Shown in pieces: positions 7,777 through 14,020 of a DNA stretch of 16,698 nucleotides. Under the pieces are notes generated by a model. That model ran no database searches, was not told the DNA's origin, and saw only the letters and a program-made list of their open reading frames with translations. Numbering within the stretch: the first letter of the stretch is position 1; every line of letters starts with the position of its first letter. The position numbers were made by a program, and so were the translations under genes. Source of the DNA: Coriobacteriaceae bacterium (GTDB lineage Bacteria > Actinomycetota > Coriobacteriia > Coriobacteriales > Eggerthellaceae); the NCBI GenBank assembly GCA_015062635.1, contig SUUF01000039.1, positions 1 through 16,698 of the forward strand, given 5' to 3'.

Positions 7777-8709
7777 TTACGGCAATACGCCGGTTACCAC
7801 GTGGTCGCCGTTCTCGTCGATGGCCCCCTCCTCCATGAATTGGATATGCGGCCGGTCGGTGTGCAGCAGGTCGTCGAGGTCCTTTGCGTGGTACACGAAG
7901 TTCAAGTTGTAAATCGTGGGCGGCAACAGGATGATCTCGCCGGCATCGCCCAGGTCGAAGGCCCATTGCGGGTCGACCCAGTCGGCGATGGAGGCTTCGG
8001 TCGAGCAATCGTCGGGCGTTTGGCCTTCGGGGCACAGCGCGGCGAAGAAGAACGTGTCGAAGCGCTTGGGCGAGAATTCCGGGGTCACCCAGTTCGCGCA
8101 GTACGACAGCAGGTCGCTGCGGATGTACAGGTTGTGGCGGATGAGCACTTCGGCGAGGCTCTGCTCATGTGCGATGAGCTTGTCGCGTTCCTCGCCCCAT
8201 TCCGGCGTGCTCACGTCGCGTACCACGGTATGGGCATCGTGGCCAGCCAGCAGCACGCCGCATTCCTCGAATACCTCGCGCACCGCCGCCACGATGATGC
8301 GACGGGCGTCGTCTTCGCTCTGATGCAGCTTGGCTGCCCATTCGGCAGGCGTGGGGCCGGCCCATGGCAGCGCCGGGTCGGCGTCTTTCTGGTCGACGCG
8401 CCCGCCGGGGAACACGACGGCATCCGGTGCGAACGACATGCTCTTTTGCCGGCGAATCATGAACAGCTCGATTCCATTCGGCGGCGCCACCCGCTGGTCG
8501 ATGGGCGTGCGGCCTTGGAAGGGTGCGGGATTGTTCGGGTCGACGGGGCGTACGAGCATCACGGTTGATGCTTTCAGAGGCGTAGCCGGCACGAACCCGT
8601 TGTCACGCTCGGCCAGCCATTTGTCGATTGCGGGAATCTGCCGCGGCTGCACTTTCGCCGTCAGCCGCTCGCCCGATCTCCATACCTGCTCGCTCGGTTT
8701 CTGAGCCAT
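7777..8709 (-). CDS. NUDIX hydrolase, NUDT19-like with interrupted Nudix box
   Basis: A 310-residue hydrolase of nucleoside diphosphates linked to another group. FPGG (100-103) and REVFEECGV (144-152) are the two ends of the Nudix box, but about 40 residues separate them where the ordinary box is continuous, as in the CoA-diphosphatase-like NUDT19 branch. Because of the insertion, the usual upstream Glu seven residues before REV is an Arg. LFMIRRQKSMSFAPDAVVFPGG resembles the CoA-pyrophosphatase signature, and WVTPEFSPKRFDTFFF (207-222) is also typical of this branch. ATG 8709 is chosen over the longer frame to 8811 because CCTCC at 8715-8719 is a GGAGG site five bases upstream. Its partner MBL-fold gene follows at once. 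CoA or acyl-CoA is a reasonable substrate guess, not shown. Confidence 0.87.
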   Translation of the reverse strand: MAQKPSEQVWRSGERLTAKVQPRQIPAIDKWLAERDNGFVPATPLKASTVMLVRPVDPNNPAPFQGRTPIDQRVAPPNGIELFMIRRQKSMSFAPDAVVFPGGRVDQKDADPALPWAGPTPAEWAAKLHQSEDDARRIIVAAVREVFEECGVLLAGHDAHTVVRDVSTPEWGEERDKLIAHEQSLAEVLIRHNLYIRSDLLSYCANWVTPEFSPKRFDTFFFAALCPEGQTPDDCSTEASIADWVDPQWAFDLGDAGEIILLPPTIYNLNFVYHAKDLDDLLHTDRPHIQFMEEGAIDENGDHVVTGVLP

Positions 8710-8746
8710 CTGCGCCTCCAACCTCCATGTGGCATTTTCATCAGGA

Positions 8747-8752
8747 AGTATA
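8747..8752 (-). promoter_or_regulatory. Possible -10 box for the NUDIX-MBL operon
   Basis: TATACT on the minus strand lies about 38 bp upstream of the NUDIX start and would give a leader of about 30 nt. It is half of the self-complementary AGTATACT (8747-8754). No convincing -35 box is seen. Confidence 0.4.
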
Positions 8753-8780
8753 CTCGATAGCCGCCTGCATTCCCGTGTTG

Positions 8781-8799
8781 CGCCGCCCGATTGGCGGCG
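8781..8799. other. 7-bp GC hairpin in the divergent NUDIX/GT2 spacer
   Basis: CGCCGCC (8781-8787) and GGCGGCG (8793-8799) are perfect inverted repeats around a 5-base loop. There is no T run on either strand. It lies upstream of both divergent transcription units and could be an operator or a cruciform-prone site. Confidence 0.4.
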
Positions 8800-8839
8800 T
8801 TGCCAGGCCATATGAAGGGCTCGTGCGGGGTTGGGCGCT

Positions 8840-8872
8840 TTTCAGACTGCTTTCAGGCCCGTTTCTCATACT
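8840..8872 (+). promoter_or_regulatory. Three 11-bp-spaced TTTC repeats ahead of a -10 box
   Basis: TTTCAG at 8840-8845, TTTCAG at 8851-8856 and TTTCTC at 8862-8867 recur at exactly 11-bp intervals. The last overlaps a candidate -10 CATACT (8867-8872). Two direct repeats ending about 10 bp before a -10, with no -35, is the layout used by OmpR/PhoB-family activators. A start near 8879 would leave a leader of about 39 nt before the glycosyltransferase gene. Function inferred. Confidence 0.45.
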
Positions 8873-8917
8873 GGACTTGTCTTTGGGGGAGGGCGAGTAT
8901 GAAAGCGAGGTCGAACG

Positions 8918-10045
8918 ATGGAAGCCGTAGTGGCTATCCCCGCGTTAGATCCGGATACCCGCCTGATTGGCCTGGTAGACGGATTGCATGAACGGGGTTT
9001 TAAACATTTCATCGTCGTGGACGATGGAAGCGGCGAAGAATTCCAGCCGGTGTTCGCCGCGTTGGAGCATCGTGGCGTGCGGGTGGTGCGGCACCCGCGG
9101 AACCTGGGGAAGGGAAGCGCGATCAAGACCGCCATCGCCCAGATGCGGTTTGCGTATCCCGGAGCGCCCTGCCTGGTGACCGTCGACGCCGATGGCCAGC
9201 ATCAGCCCGACGACGTGCTGCGGGTATGCCGGGAAGCGCGGGAACAGCCGGGGGTGCTCGTGCTGGGAACGCGCGACTTGCAGGCGCGGGGCGTGCCCCT
9301 GCGCAGCCGCATCGGCAATGGGTTCAGCAGCCTGTACTTCAAGATGGATACCGGTATGCGGTGCCACGACACGCAAACGGGTTTGCGCGTGATACCGCGC
9401 ACATTGTTCTCGCTTGCGGCGCGTACGCCGGGCTCGCGCTACGATTTCGAGATGAACTTCCTGACGCGTGTGGTGAAAGACGGCCATAGCGTGCGCGTGG
9501 TGCCGATACGCACCGTCTACGAGAAGGGCAATGCCGGCTCGCATTTCAGCACGGTGCGTGATTCGCTCATCATATACCGGCAATTCGTGCGTTTCTCGAT
9601 GAGCTCTATCGCCTGCTCGGTGGTGGATCTTTCGATGTTTGCGCTGCTTACGGCACTAGTGGGGCTCGACACGGCGGCCACGGTCGCAATTGCGACCGTG
9701 GTGGCGCGCATGTTCTCGGGCATGTTGAACTTCGATTTGAACCGCGGTTGGAGCTTTGCGGAAACCGGCAGCCTCGAGGGCAAGGCCCGCATCCAGGCGA
9801 TGCGCTATAGCACGCTTTTCGTGGTGCAGATGGTGGCGAGCATGGGCTTGGTGACGCTGCTGTCGTTCCTGCCCGTACCGCTTGTGGCGATAAAGGCGCT
9901 GGTAGATGGCGGGTTGTTCTTTGTGAGCCATTTCATCCAGCGCAATTGGGTGTTCGAGCCGAAAGCGCGGGGCTTGCGTCCCGCCCTGTTGAAGGGGGGC
10001 GCACATGCAAGGAAGCTTCCAGCGCATGGCTACCGTGCCGCCTAG
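8918..10045 (+). CDS. Family 2 glycosyltransferase fused to a GtrA membrane domain
   Basis: A 375-residue inner-membrane protein. Residues 1-215 are a dolichyl/polyprenyl-phosphate sugar synthase-type GT2 domain: VVDDGS (33-38) holds the nucleotide, VDADGQHQPDD (89-99) carries the metal-binding DAD, and DTQTGLR (151-157) and YDFEMN (175-180) are acceptor-side motifs. Residues about 224-346 form the four-helix GtrA domain, often linked to moving lipid-linked sugars across the membrane. The expected job is to put a sugar from a nucleotide donor onto polyprenyl phosphate and help present it outside. ATG 8918 is preceded by GCGAGG (8905-8910). The last 41 bases overlap the phosphodiester glycosidase gene in another frame, so translation is coupled. 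The tail after GtrA (about 350-375) is basic and poorly conserved-looking. Sugar identity unknown. Confidence 0.9.
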   Translation: MEAVVAIPALDPDTRLIGLVDGLHERGFKHFIVVDDGSGEEFQPVFAALEHRGVRVVRHPRNLGKGSAIKTAIAQMRFAYPGAPCLVTVDADGQHQPDDVLRVCREAREQPGVLVLGTRDLQARGVPLRSRIGNGFSSLYFKMDTGMRCHDTQTGLRVIPRTLFSLAARTPGSRYDFEMNFLTRVVKDGHSVRVVPIRTVYEKGNAGSHFSTVRDSLIIYRQFVRFSMSSIACSVVDLSMFALLTALVGLDTAATVAIATVVARMFSGMLNFDLNRGWSFAETGSLEGKARIQAMRYSTLFVVQMVASMGLVTLLSFLPVPLVAIKALVDGGLFFVSHFIQRNWVFEPKARGLRPALLKGGAHARKLPAHGYRAA

Positions 10046-11315
10046 CATGCAGGGTGCGCCTGCCTCAGAGGCGGGGGCTTTTGGCGGCCCCGCGCACAGG
10101 GCCTCGGCCGTTCCAGCCACCCGCGTGCGGCGGCGCCGGAATGATGCATGGGTGATCGTGTCGTCATGCCTGATCGCGATGTTCACGGTGTTCGTGCTGC
10201 TCGATGCGTTCGCCATCGAGCGTGTGCAGCAATCGGTGCGGGAGGCCGACCTTTCAAGCGTCCTCGCCGCCCAAAGCGAAACCGGCGCTTCGGCTGAAAC
10301 GGATGCCGGGGCTTCGTCGGGCGATGCCGGTACCGGTTCGGGTTCGGGCGACTCATCCGATGGCGCGCTTGGCGCCGCAGCTGATGAAAACGATGAGGAC
10401 GACTCGGAGGCCGCATCTACGACCGGTGATTCCGATTCGCAAGCGGAAAGCGGCCGTCGCCACGGTGCCCATGGCGGACCGGGCGGCAAGGACGCGGGCC
10501 ATGCCGGCGGCAGCTCGGGTGGCTCGGGCAAAACCGCCAGCTCGAACGATGGAACGCTCGATGAGGGTGCCGGTTCGGCCTCGACGGCAGGCACGAGCGT
10601 GGGCAGCTATTCAGATGACAACATCTCGATTCAGGTTTCGCAGGTGCGGGCGTACGACACCGACATCTATGTGGCTGACATCCAGGTGAGCAGCGCCGAA
10701 TATCTGAAGACGGCGCTCGCGCAAAACGCCTTCGGTCGCAACGTGAAGGACAGCACGTCGAACATGGCCGAGGCGGCCGATGCCATCCTCGCGATCAACG
10801 GCGACTATTACGGCTTTCGCGACGACGGATATGTGGTGCGCAATGGCGTGCTGTACCGCGACGAAGCGGCGGCAGGCACAGACGCGCTGGTGGTGTACGG
10901 TGACGGCACGATGGCTTCGGTGAGCCAAGACGAGAAGACCGCGCAGCAACTTGTCGACGACGGCGCCTGGCAGGTGCTGTCATTCGGGCCCACCCTCGTC
11001 GAAGACGGCGAGCTCGCGGTGACGGCCGATTCCGAGGTTTCGCAGGCGATGGGCAGCAACCCGCGTACGGCGATCGGCATGATCGACCCGTTGCACTATA
11101 TCGTCGTGGTCTCGGGCGGGCGCACCGGCGACAATGCCGGGCTCACGCTCTACCAGCTGGCGCAAGTGTGCATCGACAACGGGGCGACCTACGCCTACAA
11201 CCTCGATGGCGGCGGATCGAGCACGATATGGTTCCAGGGGCAGGTGCTGAACGACCCCTCGAGCGGAAACAGGGATGGAGAACGAGAGGTGAGCGACATT
11301 GTCTACTTCGGGTAA
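10005..11315 (+). CDS. Membrane-anchored phosphodiester glycosidase (NAGPA family)
   Basis: A 436-residue surface protein in three parts. An N-terminal cytosolic segment ends in VRRRRND, followed by one membrane helix at about 48-70, giving an N-in, C-out anchor. Residues about 85-200 are a low-complexity Ser/Gly/Asp/Glu/Ala linker. Residues about 205-436 form the phosphodiester glycosidase domain: AINGDYYG (263-270), SNPRTAIG (351-358) and NLDGGGSSTIWF (399-410) are the family signatures. Family members cleave sugar-1-phosphodiester bonds; the mammalian relative uncovers GlcNAc from mannose-6-phosphate, and bacterial relatives are often annotated as exopolysaccharide proteins. ATG 10005 follows AAGGGGGG (9992-9999) by five bases and overlaps the glycosyltransferase gene by 41 bases. 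Likely substrate: an external phosphodiester-linked glycan such as teichoic-acid-like or capsular polymer (inferred). Confidence 0.88.
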   Translation: MQGSFQRMATVPPSMQGAPASEAGAFGGPAHRASAVPATRVRRRRNDAWVIVSSCLIAMFTVFVLLDAFAIERVQQSVREADLSSVLAAQSETGASAETDAGASSGDAGTGSGSGDSSDGALGAAADENDEDDSEAASTTGDSDSQAESGRRHGAHGGPGGKDAGHAGGSSGGSGKTASSNDGTLDEGAGSASTAGTSVGSYSDDNISIQVSQVRAYDTDIYVADIQVSSAEYLKTALAQNAFGRNVKDSTSNMAEAADAILAINGDYYGFRDDGYVVRNGVLYRDEAAAGTDALVVYGDGTMASVSQDEKTAQQLVDDGAWQVLSFGPTLVEDGELAVTADSEVSQAMGSNPRTAIGMIDPLHYIVVVSGGRTGDNAGLTLYQLAQVCIDNGATYAYNLDGGGSSTIWFQGQVLNDPSSGNRDGEREVSDIVYFG

Positions 11316-11682
11316 TGCATGGATGCGCATGGCAGCGCGCTACGGCATAGCGGCGCTCGGGTGTATGGCGTTCAACTTCATTTACGCGCAGTTCGCGCAT
11401 GGGATTTCGAGCGCCTTCATGACCTTCATGTTCCTCATTCCCCTGGTGGCAGGCGCTGTTCCGGCGTTGGCGCTGCGGGCGGCGAAGGCACGCCCCGTTC
11501 CGCGCGCAACCCGTCAGGCATGGGCGCTCGCCATTGCCTGCCTCACCATTGCGAGCTGCCTTCACGGCGTGTTCGATATCGCCGGAACCTCGTCTGCGTG
11601 GCTGTTTGCCTATCTTGCCGCGGCCATTGCATTCGCAGTTGTCGCCATCATCGCGACTGCAAAGCAGTCCACGCTCACATAG
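11299..11682 (+). CDS. Small four-helix membrane protein of unknown function
   Basis: A 127-residue protein that is mostly hydrophobic, with four predicted membrane helices at about 12-30, 38-60, 73-93 and 98-120 and a basic loop (RAAKARPVPRATRQ, 60-73) between the second and third. I do not recognise its family. The start is TTG 11299: the site GAGAGGTGA (11284-11292) lies six bases upstream and matches the 16S tail well, while the ATGs at 11323 and 11329 have no such site. It overlaps the end of the phosphodiester glycosidase gene by 17 bases and is followed by the shared terminator, so it is the last gene of a coupled three-gene operon. A role as a membrane partner or lipid-sugar translocation helper is inference from position only. 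Confidence 0.7.
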   Translation: MSTSGNAWMRMAARYGIAALGCMAFNFIYAQFAHGISSAFMTFMFLIPLVAGAVPALALRAAKARPVPRATRQAWALAIACLTIASCLHGVFDIAGTSSAWLFAYLAAAIAFAVVAIIATAKQSTLT

Positions 11683-11683
11683 T

Positions 11684-11703
11684 GGGGCCACGCTCTGTTG
11701 TCG
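11684..11703 (+). repeat. Short repeat-like remnant shared with the window end
   Basis: GGGGCCACGCTC (11684-11695), then TGTTG and TCGGG, aligns with GGGGCCACGCTC (16660-16671), then CGCTGCTCC and TCGGG. It begins two bases after the stop of the small membrane protein gene. It may be a decayed copy of a dispersed intergenic repeat; a 12-bp match alone is weak evidence. Confidence 0.35.
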
Positions 11704-11713
11704 GGCGCAATCA

Positions 11714-11752
11714 AAGGACCCCGCTCGCGCGTGGTGTGCGAGCGGGGTCCTT
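11714..11752. terminator. 15-bp perfect bidirectional terminator
   Basis: AAGGACCCCGCTCGC (11714-11728) pairs without mismatch to GCGAGCGGGGTCCTT (11738-11752), with a 9-base loop. T-rich sequence follows on the plus strand (TTCC, then TTTGTTTT at 11761-11768); on the minus strand CCTTTGATTG follows. It separates the convergent glycan operon and tetR gene and can end both. Confidence 0.92.
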
Positions 11753-11780
11753 CCATGGCGTTTGTTTTCCCGCCTGGCCG

Positions 11781-12413
11781 CTACACGTGCTGTATGCACA
11801 GGGCGACGAAGTCGGCGTAGGCGTCGACGAAGGTGCCCTCGACTTCAGGCAAGCCGGCGGCGCGCATTGCCTCGCGGGTGAGCTCGGCGCAATGGAAATG
11901 GCTCCACAAGCCGGGTGCTTGGTACAGAAGGCGCAGGTACAGCGCGTTTGCCGTGGCCTCGTTTGCGGCGCATTGCCGGGCGAGCACCGCAACGACGGGG
12001 GCGAGCATCTCGGCAAAGGCCTTCTTGAACTCGGTGAGCCGCTCGAGCGTGACATTCGATTCGATAATCGAGGTCAGGATCTCTTGATATCGCAGGAAAT
12101 CGGCATGCTGTTCGGTGACCTGCGCCCATATGCGGGCGAAGTCATCCGTGGGCAGCGGGGCATCGGCAAGCGAAGCGGCAAGGTCGTCGAGCCATGCGCG
12201 GTTCTTCGCGGAATGCAGCTCGAGGAAGATTTCCTCCTGCGTGGCAGCATACTTGTAGAGGTTCGATCGCGACCATCCGAGGCGTTCGGCGATGGCGCCC
12301 ATGTTCACCTGGTGGTAGGGACGTGTCTGGAACAGCTCGTCGGCTGCTGCCATGATCGTATCCATGCGCTCGCGTTTGCGTTCGGGCGTACGCGCCCGTT
12401 GATAATTGGCCAT
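11781..12413 (-). CDS. TetR-family transcriptional regulator
   Basis: A 210-residue repressor-type protein. The N-terminal three-helix DNA-binding domain (about 15-62) reads RMDTIMAAADELFQTRPYHQVNMGAIAERLGWSRSNLYKY, with the recognition helix in WSRSNLYKYAATQEEIF. The remaining ~145 residues form the helical ligand and dimer domain, not close to any subfamily I can name. The start at 12413 has AGAGGA nine bases upstream on its strand. It is transcribed away from the flavodoxin-SDR pair across a 132-bp spacer with two matching AGCGACA-N3-TGTC boxes, so autoregulation and control of that pair are likely. The inducer cannot be told from sequence. Confidence 0.92.
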   Translation of the reverse strand: MANYQRARTPERKRERMDTIMAAADELFQTRPYHQVNMGAIAERLGWSRSNLYKYAATQEEIFLELHSAKNRAWLDDLAASLADAPLPTDDFARIWAQVTEQHADFLRYQEILTSIIESNVTLERLTEFKKAFAEMLAPVVAVLARQCAANEATANALYLRLLYQAPGLWSHFHCAELTREAMRAAGLPEVEGTFVDAYADFVALCIQHV

Positions 12414-12449
12414 TATGTCGATTCCTCTCGGTTTTTGTTCGCCTTGTGA

Positions 12450-12479
12450 ATTCTAGCAAACCTCTCTAATAAGCGACAA
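12450..12479 (-). promoter_or_regulatory. Candidate tetR promoter
   Basis: On the minus strand TTGTCG (12474-12479) could be the -35 and TAGAAT (12450-12455) the -10, with an 18-bp spacer. The -35 is embedded in the upstream operator box (12472-12485), which fits autorepression. Confidence 0.5.
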
Positions 12480-12517
12480 GATGTCTCCTATACTTCACGT
12501 TAGCGACACATTGTCAC
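12472..12517. promoter_or_regulatory. Twin operator boxes 30 bp apart, with -10 between
   Basis: AGCGACA-AGA-TGTC (12472-12485) and AGCGACA-CAT-TGTC (12502-12515) share 11 of 14 positions, differing only in the three central bases, and each has GACA-N3-TGTC dyad symmetry. Their spacing is exactly 30 bp, about three helical turns. A plus-strand -10 TATACT (12489-12494) lies between them, so a repressor bound at both boxes would block the flavodoxin promoter. They are the best candidates for TetR operators. Confidence 0.65.
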
Positions 12518-12545
12518 GTAAATACCATCAGGGAAGGGAACAGAG

Positions 12546-13058
12546 ATGGCGAACCTCATCGTGTATTACTCCCGCAAGGGCGAAAACTATTGGGCTGGCG
12601 GCGTGAAGAACATCGCCAAGGGCAACACCGAGCGCGTGGCCGAATTCATCCAGCAGGCCGTGGGCGGCGACCTGTTCGAGATCGAGACGGTAAAGGATTA
12701 TGCGGCCGACTACTACGAGTGCATCGACGATGCGAAAGCCGAGCTGCAGGCCGATGCGCGCCCCGAGATCCGCGCATATGTCGACAACTTGGACGATTAC
12801 GACACTATCTTCCTGGGATATCCCAATTGGTGGGGCACCTGCCCGATGTGCGTGTTCACGTTCCTCGAGCATTACGACCTTGCCGGCAAGCGCATCGTGC
12901 CGTTCTGCACGAACGAAGGCTCGGGCATGGGCGGCTCCGAGCGCCATCTGAAGCGCATCTGCACGGGCGCCACCGTCGAGCGCGGCCTGTCCATCCTGGG
13001 CCATGAGGCGGCGAATTCCCAGGCCAAGGTGGCTGCTTGGGCTAAGAAGTTCGCGTAA
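12546..13058 (+). CDS. Flavodoxin (Flavodoxin_4-like)
   Basis: A 170-residue FMN-binding electron carrier or quinone/flavin reductase-like protein of the cytosol. It begins LIVYYSRKGENYW (4-16), the phosphate-binding loop of the Flavodoxin_4 branch, then KGNTERVAEFI (25-35). The FMN-ring loop GYPNWWGTCPMCVFTFLEHYDLAGK (91-115) and the closing PFCTNEGSGMGGSE (119-132) are typical. The ATG at 12546 follows AAGGGA (12534-12539) by six bases. The SDR gene follows 43 bp later with no terminator between, so they are one transcript under the TetR boxes. The pair suggests induced reductive handling of a small molecule, perhaps a quinone or aldehyde; that is inference. Confidence 0.9.
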   Translation: MANLIVYYSRKGENYWAGGVKNIAKGNTERVAEFIQQAVGGDLFEIETVKDYAADYYECIDDAKAELQADARPEIRAYVDNLDDYDTIFLGYPNWWGTCPMCVFTFLEHYDLAGKRIVPFCTNEGSGMGGSERHLKRICTGATVERGLSILGHEAANSQAKVAAWAKKFA

Positions 13059-13101
13059 TCAGGCTCAGGGACAGTTAGGCGTCTCAGTAAGGGAGGGTTT
13101 T

Positions 13102-13965
13102 ATGCCATACGAAGGAAAGAAAGATGTCGTCGTCCTCGTTGGGGCGGGCGGCATCGGGTCGGCGGTCGCGCGGCGCGTGGCATTCGGCAAGCACCTGGTG
13201 GTAACGGGATATTCCCAAGACGAAACCGATGCCGCCGTCGAGCGGTTCGCCAAGGACGGCTTCGAGGTGACCGGCCTGAAATGCGACCTTGCAAGCCGCG
13301 AGGACGTCTTGGCCGTGATTGCGCATGCGCAGGAGCACGGACCGATCGTGCATGTGATCTGCGCTGGCGGCGTGAGCCCCTCGCAGGCTCCCATCAAGAC
13401 CATCTTGGCGGTCGACCTGTATGGCACGTCGGTGCTGCTCGAGGAATTCGGGAAGGTCATCGCACCCGGTGGCTCGGGTGTGGTCATCTCGAGCCAGTCG
13501 GGGCACCGGCTGCCCGCGCTTTCGCCCGAAGAGAACAAGTTGCTGGCAACCACGCCCACCGAAGAGCTTCTCGCCCTTGACATGCTGCAGGAAGAGCAGA
13601 TCCGCACGACGCTTCGCGCCTACCAATTTGCCAAGCGCACGAACGTGCTGCGCGTGGCGTACGAGGCCACGAAGTGGGGCGAGCGTGGTGCCCGCGTGAA
13701 TTCCGTGAGCCCCGGCATCATCATGACGCCGCTCGCATTTGACGAGATCAATGGCCCCCGTGGCGAAGGGTATCGCACGATGCTGCAGAAGATGCCCGCA
13801 GGACGCGCGGGCACGGTTGATGAAATCGGCCGCCTGTGCGAATTCCTGCTGGGACCGAATGCGTCATTCATCACCGGTTCTGACATCCTTGCCGACGGCG
13901 GCTGCACGGCGGCGTACTGGTATGGAAACCTGCAGTATCTGCAGGAAGGCTGGAGCCAGTCGTAA
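13102..13965 (+). CDS. Short-chain dehydrogenase/reductase
   Basis: A 287-residue NAD(P)-dependent oxidoreductase. The Rossmann loop is GAGGIG (14-19), CDLAS (61-65) contacts the adenine, and ICAGGVSPS (86-94) takes the place of the usual NNAG. VISSQSG (128-134) supplies the catalytic Ser. Two YxxxK strings occur: Y174-QFA-K178 and Y187-EAT-K191. Only the first has the normal ~22-residue distance to RVNSVSPG (198-205), so it is the catalytic pair. An insertion of about 35 residues (138-172) between the Ser and Tyr is larger than in FabG-like members and likely shapes the pocket. The tail ends GGCTAAYWYGN, common to this SDR branch. ATG 13102 follows GGGAGGG (13091-13097); the longer frame from 13003 overlaps the flavodoxin gene and is rejected. 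Substrate not determined. Confidence 0.92.
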   Translation: MPYEGKKDVVVLVGAGGIGSAVARRVAFGKHLVVTGYSQDETDAAVERFAKDGFEVTGLKCDLASREDVLAVIAHAQEHGPIVHVICAGGVSPSQAPIKTILAVDLYGTSVLLEEFGKVIAPGGSGVVISSQSGHRLPALSPEENKLLATTPTEELLALDMLQEEQIRTTLRAYQFAKRTNVLRVAYEATKWGERGARVNSVSPGIIMTPLAFDEINGPRGEGYRTMLQKMPAGRAGTVDEIGRLCEFLLGPNASFITGSDILADGGCTAAYWYGNLQYLQEGWSQS

Positions 13966-13987
13966 CGGTTTTGCCGCAGAAAGACGA

Positions 13988-14015
13988 ACGGGGCGCGCCA
14001 ATCGGTGCGCCCCGT
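13988..14015. terminator. Bidirectional terminator between SDR and CDF genes
   Basis: ACGGGGCGC (13988-13996) pairs with GCGCCCCGT (14007-14015), and GCC/GGT adds three more pairs inside. A short TTT (14020-14022) follows on the plus strand. On the minus strand T-rich TCGTCTTTC follows. It serves two convergent genes whose stops lie at 13965 and 14021. Confidence 0.8.
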
Positions 14016-14020
14016 CGCGT

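Noticed and set aside
7009..8568. 519-residue plus-strand frame opposite the MBL and NUDIX genes
   Set aside because: The minus-strand frames carry complete catalytic motifs and good ribosome sites; this one has neither.
8866..8902. TCATACT/AGTATGA 7-bp inverted repeat as an operator
   Set aside because: Arms are 23 bp apart with no symmetric extension; the 11-bp direct repeats explain the region better.
11319..12449. 376-residue plus-strand frame across the small membrane protein gene, terminator and tetR
   Set aside because: It reads straight through a 15-bp perfect terminator stem and antisense to tetR; composition is shadow-like.
13660..13674. YEATK (Y187/K191) as the SDR catalytic motif
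   Set aside because: Only about nine residues separate it from RVNSVSPG; YQFAK (Y174/K178) has the normal spacing.
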